Below, piece after piece: positions 33,666 to 46,638 of a stretch of DNA of 64,000 nucleotides. Position 1 is the stretch's first letter. Each line of letters begins with the position of its first letter. The position numbers and the translations under genes were made by a program. The stretch is from Wurfbainia villosa (lineage: Eukaryota; Streptophyta; Magnoliopsida; Zingiberales; Zingiberaceae): positions 24,173,928 to 24,237,927 of the forward strand of contig CM045989.1 of assembly GCA_025175895.1 (NCBI GenBank), written 5' to 3'. The notes beneath the pieces are model-generated. The model was not told the origin of the DNA and made no database searches. It saw only the letters and a program-made list of their open reading frames with translations.

Positions 33666-35925
33666 GATTAAAGTGATTTGAAGTGATCAAGGAGGTGAAT
33701 ATATTTCACCGTTCGCTGAGTTATGTGCTGAACATGGAATCAGACACGAAACAACTACTCCATATACTCCTCAGCAAAATGGTATTGCAGAGAGGAAAAA
33801 TTATACTTTAAAAGAGATGATGAAGACTCTTTTATTAAGTTCTGGGTTACCAGAAAATTTATAGGGAGAGGCTGTTCTGACAACAAATTACCTATAAAAT
33901 AAGGTATTCCGAAAAGATATAGACAAGAGCCCTTATGAATTATGGAATGGTAGAAAGTCATCCTATAAATACTTACGAGTGTGAGGGTGTCTTGCTAAAG
34001 TATTGGTGCCTAATCCAAAAAGGATTAAAATAGGACCAAAAACTGTTGATTGCATATTCCTAGGATATGCACAGAATAGCAGTGTCTATCGATTTCTAGT
34101 GAATGAGTCATTAATTCCAGAAATACATAAGAACTCGATAATTGAATTGAGAAATGCTTCATTCTTCGAAGATGTGTTTCCGTATAAGTCTAGAGAGGAA
34201 GCAAATTCCTCAAAAACGACCTTTGAAACACAAGAAGAAGAGCATAAGGGTGAACCAGTAAAGGTAGAACCTAGACAGAGTAAAAGAGCTCGTACGGAAA
34301 AATCTTTTGGATAAGATTTTATCACTTTCATGTTGGAAAGTGAACCACAGAGCTATCTAGAAGCTCTAAGATCTTCTGAGGGATCTCATTGGAAAGAAGC
34401 GATTGCATCTAAAATCACTTCTATCTTACAAAATCATACTTGGGAGCTTGTGGATCTTCCTCCGGGAAGTAAGTCATTAGGTTGTAAGTGAATTTTTAAG
34501 AGAAAGAAGAAATCAGATGGCACAATAGATAGATACAAGGCTAGATTGGTAATTAAGGGTTATCGACAGTGTAAAGGCCTTGACTATTTTGATACATATG
34601 CTCCAGTATCAAGAATAACCTTTATTAGAGTGTTATTAGCAATTACCACATTGTGGAATTTAGAAATACATCAAATGGATGTGAAGACCGCTTTTTTAAA
34701 TGGAAGTTTAGAAGAGGAAATCTATATGGAACAACCTGAAGGTTTTTCTGCTCCTAGAAAGGAAAACAAGGTATATAGATTGGTCAAGTCACTGTGTGAC
34801 TTGAAACAAGCTCCTAAGCAGTGGCATGAAAAATTTGACAATGTCATGCTAAATAATGGATTTAGAATCAATGAGTGTGATAAATATATTTACAATAAAA
34901 ACATGGAAGATGGTTTTATCATCTTATGTCTTTATGTAGATGACATACTTATCATAGGAAATAATGATAAGATAATTAAATCCACTAAGGAAATGTTGAA
35001 TTCAAGATTCGACATGAAGGACATGGGTCTAGCTGATATAATTTTGGGAATTAAGATTCTTAGAACAGCTGAAGGACTTGTTCTTAGTCAGTCCCACTAT
35101 GTGGATAAAATTCTTGAGAAGTTCAACAAGAATGATACTGTGTTGGCATGAACTTCGATAGATATAAGTCAATATCTATCGAAAAATTGAGGAAAGAGTA
35201 GCTCTCAAATAGAGTACTCCAAAGTAATTGGAAGTCTGATGTACCTAATGAATTGTACACGACTAGACTTAGCCTACGTAGTAAGTAAACTAAGTAGATA
35301 CACGAGTAATCCCGGTGTTGAGCACTGGAAAGGGATAACAAGAGTACTGAGATACTTGAGGTATACTCGTGATTATGAGCTGCACTATACAAGATATCAA
35401 ACTGTGATCGAGGGATACAACGATGCTAATTGGATATCTGAAGTGAAAGACTCTAAGTCTGCAAGTGGATATTTATTCACTTTAGGGGGTGCAGCTATAT
35501 CATGGAAATATTCTAAACAAACCATAATAACTAGATCCACAATAGAATTTGAGTCTGTGACTCTTGACAAATGTGGTGAAGAGGCTAAATGGTTACGATA
35601 ATTTTTAAAAGATATTCCTAGATGGCCAAAACTCATGATATGCATACAGATGATACAATGATCGATTGACGACGCACAAAGTCATTTGTATAATGGAAAG
35701 TCTAGACATATGCGTCGTAGACATAATACTATTAGACAACTACTCTCAACTGGAGTTATCACTATCGACTATGTAAAGTCAAAGGATAACCTTGTGGAAC
35801 CGCTAACCAAAGGGTTAAATAGAGTGTTAGTTGCGAACTCATCTCGAAAGATGGGTTTGATGCCGATAACGAATGTTGGTGCAAAGGAAACCCAACCTAT
35901 GGAGATTGGAGATCCCAAGAACTAG
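33666..35925 (+). pseudogene. Copia pol, third part: integrase, RT and RNase H
   Basis: One frame carries the whole stretch with few stops. Integrase: SDQGGEY, then TPQQNGIAERKN with catalytic D and E. RT: RYKARLVIKGY, DVKTAFLNG and the catalytic LYVDDILIIGN (YVDD at 34933-34944). RNase H: DANW at 35422, SKSASGYLF, and the KDNLVEPLTKGL end. Stops include TAG at 33862, TGA at 33982 and TGA at 34489, each where the family has tryptophan, plus one near 35149. The enzyme set would have copied and integrated element RNA; as it stands it is dead. Confidence 0.93.
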
Positions 35926-36373
35926 GTTCAAAGGGATAACCTAACTGCATCGACTAAGAAGGATCACTGTTGGGGGTTATAAGATAACGAAACAGTGATA
36001 AGATAGATGATAAGCATATGACTTTTAATGATCCAATAGAGCAGTATGGAATACTCTTAAAAGGGTCACCTATGTGAGAAAGAAGTGAGACCGCTTTGAA
36101 GGGATTTGGAAGACACAAATCTTAAATCTTCTCGCAGAACCAGGCGTGTTCATGGCCAAGAACGAATACACTCATGAAAACTGAAGGACATCAAGAAAAG
36201 TCCTATTTGAAATGTGTCAATGCTTATATGAAGGGGCGAATAGTTCAAAGACATCCCGTATACTAAATCAACCAGTAAGCAAACATATTATCATAAGGGA
36301 AGGTTCAAAGGATAAAACCTACTTATCCTATGCCGGACTTTATTGCTGAAAGCTATCACATATCAGTTTCCAT

Positions 36374-36386
36374 TCATGTGGGGGAT
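36374..36386 (+). promoter_or_regulatory. Polypurine tract of the 17-kb copia
   Basis: CATGTGGGGGAT precedes the 3' LTR start TGTTGGAAATG, the typical copia plus-strand primer site. Confidence 0.8.
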
Positions 36387-37516
36387 TGTTGGAAATGTGA
36401 ATGGAAACAAGAAAATGGAAGGATGGAGAAACCCTCTTGTGGAAGAGTTTAGTCCCACATTGGAAGTTGAGGGACAACTTGGTTGGTTTATAATGTATCA
36501 CAAGCATTGTAGTTATGAACATATGCAAGGAAAAAGGTTTTCTCTCATGCGTGGGTGCACGGAAGGGGGGTGCGAATCCAGAGCCCGGATTGCACTACCG
36601 CAAGGCAACTCGGTGCGAGCGTGATCTGAGCGCGTCGAATGTACGACCGGTCAGGGCATGATTTGTGTAAGTGGATCCAACCAGCCTTTTGCTAATCCGT
36701 TCCATTTTCTTTTTGTAACGTATGCATTGATGATTGCTTAGCATTGAAATGATCGAGTTGATTGCAGACGTTTCAAAAGCGAGCCATTAATCTATTAATT
36801 ACGTAATTAATTGGAGATATACTACGAAGTTATAAAAGAGGAAGCGTTGGAGATATGAGATAATTTTTTTTTCTCCGACTCTCCTCCATTTCCCTCGCTA
36901 CTGCTGATAGCTTTACGTGTAGTTTGCCTCACCGAGACAACTGTGCTTTCGCTATTCGCCTGATTTTGCTTGTATCTCGGGAAATAGCCGCCCATCACCT
37001 CGGCGTACTAAGAGGGCGAATCTGTTTTAAGGACACTGTGGAAACAACCGAGCGCTTCTCCGACCTGTCCAAGTCTGCCATTCGAATCTGCCATCCGGCT
37101 CTACCATTCAGCTCTATGATCCGACTCTGTCATTCGGCTCTGCGGCTCTGTCATTCGTCTCTGTCATTCGTCTCTGCCATCCGACTCTGCGGCACTGTCA
37201 TTCAGCTTTGCGATCCGACTTTGCGACTTTGTCATTCGCCTCTGCCATCCGACTCTGTGGCTTTGTCATTCAGCTCTGCGATCCTCTACGGCTCTGTCAT
37301 TCGGCTCTGTCATCCGGCTTTGCCGAATCAGCTCTTCCAAATTGGCTATGCCCAATCGGCTCTGCCGAATCGACTCTGCCGAATCGACTCTGTCGAATCA
37401 GCTCTTCTGGATCGACTTTGACAAATCGGCTCTGCTGAATTAACTCCGTCGACGTTGAAAGGACCGTCCGAAATCAGTGCAGCAGCTCTCCTCTCTGAAG
37501 GAGAAACTGTACAACA
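36387..37516 (+). repeat. 3' LTR of the 17-kb copia (1130 bp)
   Basis: Pairs with 20505-21654 from TGTTGGAAATGTGAATGG to ACTGTACAACA. The CTCTGCCATTC tandem lies at about 37074-37440. The two LTRs differ by many substitutions and small indels, so the insertion is not recent, and it predates the nested elements in its pol gene. Confidence 0.92.
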
Positions 37517-37521
37517 ATTTC

Positions 37522-40500
37522 CACTTCTACTACTCCAAAAAAAATCTCTTCTGGTTCAACTCCCAGACAACCAAGGAAGTATGCGCGAAGATAGGGTTAG
37601 CCCCTGCGGCAAGCATTATCCGAGGATGATTATCTAGGAACTGGAAGAAGGTGGCGTGACACGCCTAAATCCCCCACAATAAATCCACAACGCTTCAGGC
37701 GAAGAGATAGCAGTTTTCGCTTTAGCGGCTTGAACCCTTCGATCAAGAGATACCAACAATCAAATCAACTAAGTAGCTGACCTCTTACACGTTCGTGGGT
37801 ATTCCAATTCATACATAATCTTCTCCGAAATGAGATAGAGTAAGAGGGCCTATTCCATGGAACAAACTCAGCAAAGAAGGATCCGTATTCCACCTCAGAT
37901 GGTAGAAGGGGCAACTCAGCCTTGTCTTTCCCTTTGAGCTAGGAACCCGAGAAAGGGCTCAAAACGCAGTCCTCCAACGGAATCAATGGCATTCCCTTCT
38001 TACTAGTCCTTACGAACTGTACATTGCTTACCCGGTTGAATAGCAGAAACCTTAGCTACTTCAATCTCTCCTTTTTTTTGTTCTCGTATTCGACCAAGGA
38101 AAGCTGTACAAAGGAAAAGGTATGACAAAGGCTTGTTTGCAAAACAAATGCCAAATAAATTACTTAGATAAAGTACCTGCAGATTCCTGCTCAGAATCAA
38201 CTGCTATAGAATCTAAGCCAATTGAATTGAATCAGATCATCCGGGAGCTTTCTGGTCTATAGGGTGTCATCCTATCCTGTACTGGATGCAGTAGAAGGGG
38301 GCTTTAGGGTGCATTCCCCCCTCTCCCCCCTTTTTTTTTTTCATTCGCGAGCCCCTGGTCTGACCCTGTACTATTAGTGTATTAGTATCCTGTACCGATG
38401 AGAGCTTGTTCATATATGGTGAGACAAAGACCTCTTACATTCAGTGACGAGCGAGCAGTCCTTTCTTAAAGAATGGAGCTGCTGTGGGCATTGAGGCAGG
38501 CATAAGCCCGGAAGGTACTTCCCTTCCCCCCCAGATGATAATAAGGCACATAAGGAGGAAGAGGCAGATCAATGAAAACTTTAAGATTTAGCAACTTTAG
38601 GGTCTTCTCTTGAAAGGCAGACTAAAAAGAAAGACTCACTTCATTTATCCCCAGGACTTGTAACCGCACCGCCTACTCGTACTGTTTGAGTTCCAACTTG
38701 CCCTGAACCCGTAACAGCTTTTCCGGAAAGAAAGAATGAAATGAAGGGGAGTTTACCTCTTAGAAAGAGGAATCTGCTAAGCTTCAAACGGTATTGCTAT
38801 CTCCTAACGCAGCAGGAGTTCCAACTCCCTAGGAATCAGCTGCTGTCCCGGGTCGGGCACAGATTGAAATGAAAACTTTGAATCTGCTACTAATCCCACT
38901 ACCGGGTAATCCGCTTCAGTAGTGGCATCATAATAAGCTTTAGTTCAGAGTTCTACCTTAGCCATTAAAGTTTGGCCCCATTCGGTAATTAGAGGAGAAG
39001 GTTTAGCGGGCCTACCTACGATTGGCACTATAAGCAGCTTCTGTTCCAACAGATACTTTTTCCTTCCCTAGTTTAGTAGTCTTACCTAAATTCCCTTTCT
39101 CGGTACAGTGAAAGTCAAATGCATGCGGCGGGACAGCTGCGGTACTTGCTCTTATGAGGTTTACCGGGAAGGTTGGAAAGATGCCTTTGCGCTTAGTGCA
39201 TCGGTACTGATAGATCAATGATAACGTTTACCCTGTTATCGGGGCATTCCAATTCTTCTCCTTTAATCCCAAGCCCTTAGAAGCAGTTAGAAGGTAGGGT
39301 AGGGCTGCAACTCGTATCGGGACAGCATCAGTGATAACGCCACTATGAATAGCTGCGTCCGTTCCAACCGAACCTGGCAATCAAAGCACAGCTAATGCCC
39401 TGTCAAGCGCTTGCACTGGAACTTGCCAAATCAGCTAATCCGCTTCCGTACCAGAACCCTCTGATCTGATAGCAGCAGCAGTTAAAAGAGGTAGGGGAAT
39501 GGCATTTGGAGAATCTGCTTTTGCACTTTACCTTAGCCCGGAAAGTACTGGTATCAGATTGAGTACTACATCCCACAATAGGTATTCACTTTTTTTATTG
39601 ATATAATTTAATCAAATCTCTGCCTTGTCTGATATTACTAATCGGGTCAGTCTGCTTTTCTGCTTGATTCCTCTCTGTCAACGCTTGGCCACTCTATTGC
39701 TATTGTCGCCTTCCAGCCCGCCCGCACCTAAGGAAAGCTATAGCGAAGACAATACCGTACCGAAGCCCTAAAATATCATAGCAGTTGTGAAGCGTGCCTA
39801 TAAGGGGAATAGTCTTAAGCTACTTTCTTCTTTATCGTAGCTCTGTAAGTATACACCATAAGGTAATGTAATTAATTCTATCATCTTACTCTAACCGCTA
39901 ACCGCATGACTATTTTTTATTCTCCTTTTCCACCTTCCTGGGCACAAGCAATGGATTAAGTAGGATATTCCACGACAGGTAAATGCTTCTCCTCCCAATC
40001 TGATACTAAAATGCCAACTCACAGGTAATCTGCTGACGTACCAGCAAGAACCGATTCTCATAACGCAGCTTAAGCTATGACATCCGCTAGGGCAGAATTA
40101 ATGGAATCATTATCAGCTGCTTTCGTTCCAACTCCACTCAACTCTGATAGCAGCTTAAGAAGCTACTGTACCACCAGATACCTTACAGTAAGGCCCGACG
40201 ATCTATCTTCGGTACTGCCTATTGCTTTGATTCGTCTTTATCAGTACGGGCACTCTTAACTACTGATTACCTAGCTTCTGTACCTGAATGATATTCCAGT
40301 CGGGCGTATAAGAACTGCAAGAACGTCTGATAGCAGCAGCAGAGAAAGATGATACTAATCCAACTCCAGGGTAAGATGAGTACTAGAAAAGTGTTCCCCC
40401 GGTTCAATTTCCTGCTTCTTTATCTGATAATGGTTTTAGGAAGCTAACCTGCCATCTGCGTATAATGGTTATATGAAGCTACCCTGCCATCTACTAAAGG

Positions 40501-42145
40501 ACATGGTGGAAACTGCTAACGACTGGTTAATCGACGACATACACATCACATAGCCAGTCAAAAGGGGTTCCTGCTTCATCTATTTCCGATGGAGATCTTT
40601 TAACCGGAGTCCAAGATGCTGAACCACTTTTAGAGAGAGACCTATAGGAAAGAAAGACCTATGGGAAAGGCGAAAACTACGTCAATCCAATATGCTACAA
40701 TTGACTCTCCGGCGGTGCCTCCCGAGTCCGATAGGTTAGACCTTCCCGAACCCGAATCAGAGTCAGTAGCTAATCCGATTAAGAGTCAGTAGCGTCCCGT
40801 ACGAACGAGAACGAGAACGAGAACCAAGTAGCCCGAAGTCATTCGCCCAATACCGATGAAGTAGAGCAGAGTTCATTCCCGAAGCGAGCCCTCCCTAGTT
40901 CATTCCCGAACCCTCCTTGTCGAGCCCTCACGTTCCTAGTAGTGTAGTCAAGTAGCTAACCTCTTGTATTAGATGTAGAGCCCGAATCAAATCAAACCTC
41001 GTAGTAGATGTAGAGCCTGAACCAGACCCGTAGTCAAGTAGCTAACCTGTTGTAGTAGATGTAGAGTTCATTCCCGAACAGCCCTCACGAGTTCATTCGT
41101 TATAAGTAGAGAGTCGAGTGAGCCTATCCTTGCAGATGTCCTCGGCCCCATATCACTTATTCCATTTCCGATGTCCTCGGCCCCATATAGAACTTCTTCC
41201 TCTAAGCACCACTAACTTAGTCACTTCTTTTCTTCCCACCACTACACTAAAAAAAGGTTACGGAGAAGATCCATGCACCACTACCCTAAGATAAGGTTAC
41301 GGAGAAGATCTAACTGCAGCTATGGGATATGAATCAGAGTAGTCCGCTAACCATAAGTGGTCCCGAAAGACAATAGCATCCGCATGGCGACGAATACTCC
41401 CCTACTACCCCAGGCCGAATGGTCCAAGTCACTCCTCTTGTCCCGTCTCCTTCACCTCTCTTTATCTTCTTTGTCCCGTCTCCTTCACCTCTCGAATAAA
41501 CCCAAAGCCAACCTACTGAGCTTCGGATACTGAGCTCGGATACTGAGCCAACTTCTTTCTTCCTATCCAGAGGGACGGGCCTAGCTCAGAACAAATCGAA
41601 TTCCTGGCCTAGCTCGGAAGTGAAGGCGGCGGACGCGTATTCCGCTCGAGAGGAAAAGTGTGTGTGTGTGTGCTAGGCGTATAGCTATAAATCGCTCTTT
41701 ACCCAAAGACTGGAAGGGACGACCTCAACAAGAGGGAATGTAGGAGCGGACAGATAACCTACCTTGGCAAAAACCTATAGTAGATGGAAGCTCGTAAGGA
41801 GCCAGGGTTGAGAGAGCGAGTGAATTAGCAAACACAGAAAGAATAGAATAGGGGGGCGTAAGACTACCACTATCTGACTATATATAGTAGTCGGAGTCCG
41901 CACGACATCATATCTACTATCGCTTCAAGAGGTGCGGAAAGGAAATGAAAGTCTCTTGGCTTGAAGTCGAATATGTCTCGCACACCCATAGCATAGTAGT
42001 ATAGGCCACGTCGCTAGCACTATTAGGTCTGAGCCCCTAAAAAAATGACACACTTTAGGAAAAAATTTTCTACGTTGATCGATATGTTGATCGGTTCAAT
42101 GTTTATCTTCTCAAACTTTGTTTTTTTCTGCAGTTAAGTTGATTT
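37522..42145. other. Non-coding backbone; first part may continue the broken RT gene
   Basis: Right of the atttc duplication this is the other half of the site into which the copia inserted, so about 37522-37620 should hold the upstream part of the minus-strand RT-like gene. A run of eight A's (37537) gives a frame change there. The remainder is gene-free. It has loosely repeated words (GATAGCAGCAGCAG, TTCCAACTCC, GTAGATGTAGAGCC at 40970-41060) and the recurring GCTAGCACTATTAGGTCT word at 42013. Style resembles plant mitochondrial intergenic DNA; unproven. Confidence 0.4.
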
Positions 42146-42150
42146 CTTTC

Positions 42151-43379
42151 TGTTGCGACTGAGACGCCAAGGCAAGAAACGAGTCGGTCAGGGAATGCTA
42201 CCGAGCTACATGCAGCCGAACTGCAATGCTGCCACCGGAGTTGTAGGTACCGGAACCTGAGAAGACTCACAAACGGATGAGAAAGGGGGCCGAGGGGGAC
42301 CTCGGCCAAGCCCTTCTGACGCCCAAGTCAGAATGTGGAGAATATGGAGAAAGTTGCCTCAAGAGGCGAAGCTGAAGATTAGATATTAGAGATTACCAAC
42401 ACCTTCTCTCGTTACCTTTATATAGGTAGTGAAACAAGAGAAACCTGGTGACGTGACTCTTGTGGGGATGTGACTTCACAGAGGAGATTTTGGGAGGCAT
42501 GACCTCATTATGATGGAGACATGACTGTTCGGAGGTGATCTTGGGAAGCATAGCCTCATGAAGATGTGACTGTTCAGAGAAGATATTGGGAGGCATGATC
42601 TCATTATGATGGAGACGTGACTGTTCCGAGGAGATCTTGCTAAAAATGGTCTTATGGAGATGTGACTGTTCGGAGGAGATCTTGGGTAGCATGGTCTCAT
42701 GGAGATGTGACTATTCGGAGGAGATCTTAGGAAGCATGGCCTCATGGAGATGTGACTGTTCGGAGGAGATCTTGGGAAGCATGGTCTTATTATGATGGAG
42801 ACGTGACTTAATAACGGAGAATGAAGAAGTCTTTCGGTCAGAGAGACATGAAGCTGAGTCACGAAGCTGAGTCATGAGGCTGAATCATGAAGCTGAGTCA
42901 TGAAGCTGAGTCACGAAGCTGAGTCGTGAGGCTGAATAATGAGACTGAGACATGAGGTTGAGTCATGAAATGGTCGAGACAAGCTTATGACCGAGTCATG
43001 ATATGGCCGAGACAAGATATGACCGAGCTATGCTTATAACCGAGTCATGATATGGCCGAGACAAGATATGGTCGAGTCATGATATGACTGAGACAAAATA
43101 TGACCGAGCTATGCTTATGGCCGAGTCATGATATGGCCGAGACAAAATATGGTCGAGCTATGCTTATGCCGAGTCATGATATGGCCGAGACAAAATATGG
43201 GCGAGCTATGCTTATGCCGAGTCATGATATGGCCGAGCTATGCTTATGGCCGAGACATAATAGTCTTTTGGTTGATTTAAATTAACTTGTCGCTCTTGAT
43301 CGGTCTTTCCTGGCACTCAGCTTAGCTTGTCCATTGACTTAATTTGGCAACTTGGCCAAGGATATTTCTATTGGCATCA
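42151..43379 (-). repeat. 3' LTR of the tandem-repeat gypsy element (1229 bp)
   Basis: Starts TGTTGCGACTGAGACG and ends TTGGCATCA. TATA box complement at 42415-42424. It contains repeats of about 56 bases with TGTGACTGTTCGGAGGAGAT (42480-42810), a GAAGCTGAGTCATGAGGCTGA repeat (42845-42965) and a GATATGGCCGAGACAAGATATG repeat (42965-43260). Confidence 0.9.
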
Positions 43380-43579
43380 TAGGCATCCCACTTTTGTCTA
43401 GTCGAAGGAGGCGTAAGTCTGACTGACTAGACTTATGTAGAACATAAAAGAATATGTAGAGTTGACTTCTATTACCGAAGTGGAGATCAGAGGAATTACC
43501 GAGGGAGAAAATACCAAAAGCCACTATATATGTCGAATAACTAGATGATGTGTCTAAGACAGAGAATATAATGCACCGT

Positions 43580-45230
43580 GTTAGGAGAATTTGCTGAAAT
43601 GCGTCGTGAGAGGCGACTTTTGGTGAATTGTACCGTGATAGGCGACTTTGCTGGAATGTGTCATGTAGGTGATATCCAAAGAAGAGCCGAATGAGAAATA
43701 CTTGGAACCAGTCGTGACAGGTAATATCAAAGGAAGAGCCGAATCAGAAATACTTGGAACCAGCCGTGATAGGCGATATCCAAGGAAGAGCCGAATGAGA
43801 AATACTTGGAACCAACTGTGATAGGCGATATCCAAGGAAGAGTCGAATGAGAAATACTTGAAACTAGCCATGATAGGCGATATCCAAGGAAGAGCCGAAT
43901 GAGAAATACTTGGAACCAGCCGTGATAGGTGATATCCAAGGAAGAGCCGAATCATAAATAATTAGAACCAGCCGTGATAGCCGATATCCAAGGAAGAGCC
44001 AAATGATAAATACTTGGAATCAGCCGTAATAGGCGATATCCAAGGAAGAGTCGAATCAGAAATACTTAGAACCAGCCGTGATAAGCGATATCCAAGGAAA
44101 AGCCAAATCAAAAATACTTGGAACCAGTCTTGACAGGCGATACCCAAGAAAGAGCCGAATCAGAAATACTTAGAACAAGCCATGATAAGCAATATTCAAG
44201 GAAGAGCGGAATCAGAAATACTTGAAACCAGCCGTAATATGCGATATCTAAGGAAGAGCCGAATCAGAAATACTTGGAACCAACCATGATAGGCGATATC
44301 CAAGGAAGAGCCGAATCAGAAATATTTGGAACCAGCCGTGATAGGCGATATTCAAGGAAGAAGCCGAATCAGAAATACTTGGAACCAACCGTGAAAAGCG
44401 ATATCCAAGGAAGAGCCAAATCAGAAATACTTGGAACCAGCCGTGACAGGCGATATCCAAGGAAGAGCTAAATCAGAAATACTTGGAATCAGCCGTGATA
44501 GGCGATATCTAAGGAAGAGCTGAATCAGAAATACTTCGAACTAGCCGTGATAAGCGATATCCAAGAAAGAGCCGAATCAGAAATACTTGGAACCAGCCGT
44601 GATAGGTGATATCCAAAGAAGAGCCGAATGAGAAATACTTGGAACCAGCCGTGATAGGCGATATCCAAGGAAGAGCCGAATCATAAATACTGTGAATCAG
44701 CCGTGATAGGCGATATCCAAGGAATAGTCGAATGAGAAATACTTGGAACCAACCATGATAGGCGATATCCAAGGAAGAGCCGAATCAGAAATACTTGGAA
44801 CCAGCCGTGATAGGAGATATCCAAGCAAGAGACGAATCAGAAATACTTGGAACCAGCCATGACAGGCGATATCCAAGGAAGAGCCGAATCAAAAATACTT
44901 GGAACAAGCCGTGATAAACGATATCCAAGGAAGAACCGAATCAAAAATACTTGGAACCAACCGTGACAGAAGATATCCAAGGAAGAGCCAAATCAGAAAT
45001 ACTTGGAACTAGCCGTGATAAGCGATATCCAAGGAAGAGATGAATCAGAAATACTTGGAACCAGCCGTGATAGGCGATATCCAAGGAAAAGTCGAATGAG
45101 AAATACTTGGAACCAGCTGTGATAGACGATATCCAAGGAAGAGCCGAATCAGAAATACTTGGAACTAGCTGTGATAGGCGATATCCAAGGAATAATCGAA
45201 TGAGAAATACTTGAAACCAGCCATGATAGG
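43580..45230. repeat. Tandem array A, 52-bp unit, about 30 copies
   Basis: The unit reads CGAATCAGAAATACTTGGAA followed by CCAGCCGTGATAGGCGATAT and CCAAGGAAGAGC, 52 bases. Copies are imperfect with scattered single changes. Because 52 is not a multiple of three, and stops are rare, the array gives repetitive minus-strand open frames (for example 43727-43939 and 44509-44772). These are probably not genes. Confidence 0.93.
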
Positions 45231-45995
45231 TGACTTATCCGAGATGCGCCGTGATAGGCGGCTTTGCTGAAAAAATATGCCATGATAGGTGACTTATCCG
45301 AGATGCGCCGTGATAGACGACTTTTCTGAAAAAATGTGCCGTCATAGGTGACTTGAAGAAATGCGCCGTGATAGGTGGCTTTGCTGAAAAAATGCACTGT
45401 GATAGGCGACTTGAAGAAATGCGCCGTGATAGGCGGCTTATCCGAGATGCACCGTGATAGACGGCTTTGCCGAAAAATACACCGTGATAGGCGACTTGAA
45501 GAAATGCGCTGTGATAGGCGACTTGAAGAAATGTGCCGTGATAGGAGGCTTATCCAAGATGCATCGTGATAGATGACTTTGCTGAAAAATACACCATGAT
45601 AGGTGGTTTATCCGAGATGTGCCGTAACAGACGGCTATGTTGAAAAAATACGCCGTGATAGGCGACTTGAAGAAATACGCCGTGATAGGCGGCTTATCCG
45701 AGATGCGCCGTGATAGGCGGCTTTGCTGAAAAAATACCCCGTGATAGGCAACTTGAAGAAATGCGCCGTGATAGGCGGCTTATCCGAGATGCGCAGTGAT
45801 AGGTGGCTTTGCTGAAAAAATGCGCCATGATAGGCGACTTGAAGAAATGCGCCGTGATAGACGGCTTATCCGAGATGCGTTGTGATAGAAGGCTTTGCTG
45901 AAAAAATGCGCCGTGATAGGCGACTTATCCGAGATGCGCCATGATAGGCGACTTTGCTGAAAAAATACACCGTGATAGGTGACTTTGTTGAAAGA
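45230..45995. repeat. Tandem array B, about 86-bp composite unit
   Basis: Three related subunits of about 28 bases, each with the core GCCGTGATAGGCG, alternate: one ends GACTTGAAGAAATGC, one GGCTTATCCGAGATGC, one GGCTTTGCTGAAAAAATGC. About nine composite units are visible. The core GCCGTGATAGGCG is shared with array A, so both arrays come from one ancestral motif. Confidence 0.9.
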
Positions 45996-46179
45996 GAGAA
46001 GGTCGGTGCGAGGGCTTACGAATAGCCTCGGTCGAAATACTGAGAAGGTCGGCGCGAAGACTTACGAATTGTCTCGACCGAAATACAGATCCTCCAACTC
46101 CAGAAAACCCACAGAGTCGACGAGTGATTCATGAATAATTGTGACCCTCCATTTGACCGAGTAATGTAGTACTGAAAAA

Positions 46180-46600
46180 CATGAATGGACTAGAAAAAAG
46201 CAAAGTAAAAAATCCAACTGACTTGTGAAGACCCAACTCCGGCAAATCTAACTTGAGAAGAGTTATCTTTGGAAGAGCTTGAGAAGAGATAACTCGGGAA
46301 GAGCTCTAGAAGATATATCTGACTTAGGAAGAGCTCGAGAAGAGCTATGACCCGAGAAGAGTTATCTTTGGAAAAGACATCTTCAGATGAGAGAGCTTTG
46401 AGAAGAGTCATCTTTGGATGAGAGAGCTTTGAGAAGAGCTCTTGGAAGAGACTCCTTTAGATGAGAGATCTTTGAGAAGAGCTTTTGGAAGAGTCATCTT
46501 TGGATGAGAGAACTTTGAGAAGAGCTCTTGGAAGAGACTCCTTTAGATGAGAGAGCTTTGAGAAGAGCTCTTGGAAGAGATACATTTGGATCATCTCAAC
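46180..46600. repeat. Array C, GAGAGCTTTGAGAAGAGCTC repeats
   Basis: Imperfect repeats of GAGAGCTTTGAGAAGAGC and GTCATCTTTGGATGA words fill the interior up to the primer site at 46617. Confidence 0.85.
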
Positions 46601-46616
46601 ATCTCAGTTTCAACAT

Positions 46617-46634
46617 TTCCCACAAACGACGCCA
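46617..46634 (-). promoter_or_regulatory. Primer binding site, Tat-group gypsy type
   Basis: On the minus strand TGGCGTCGTTTGTGGGAA begins four bases after the LTR end. It differs little from the TGGCGCCGTCTGTGGGAA-type site of many plant gypsy elements. Confidence 0.75.
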
Positions 46635-46638
46635 TTTA

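Larger units (their letters stand above)
20505..37516 (+). mobile_element. Ty1-copia LTR retrotransposon with two nested insertions
   Basis: Target duplication atttc occurs at 20500-20504 and 37517-37521. LTRs are at 20505-21654 and 36387-37516. The gene order gag, protease, GAG-pre-integrase, integrase, RT, RNase H is that of Ty1-copia. Pol is interrupted by 23253-32298 and 32485-33665; removing them and one copy of each duplication leaves about 6.8 kb. The C-terminal RNase H region ends in a typical copia KDNLVEPLTKGL motif. Every gene has stops or frame breaks, so it is dead. I find no clear primer site after the left LTR. Confidence 0.93.

Noticed and set aside
43581..45397. Repetitive proteins encoded by the 52-bp array
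   Set aside because: Open frames are a by-product of a stop-poor repeat unit and no start signal, domain or consistent length is seen.
43580..45995. CRISPR-like array
   Set aside because: Units are contiguous tandem repeats without unique spacers, inside a plant LTR element.
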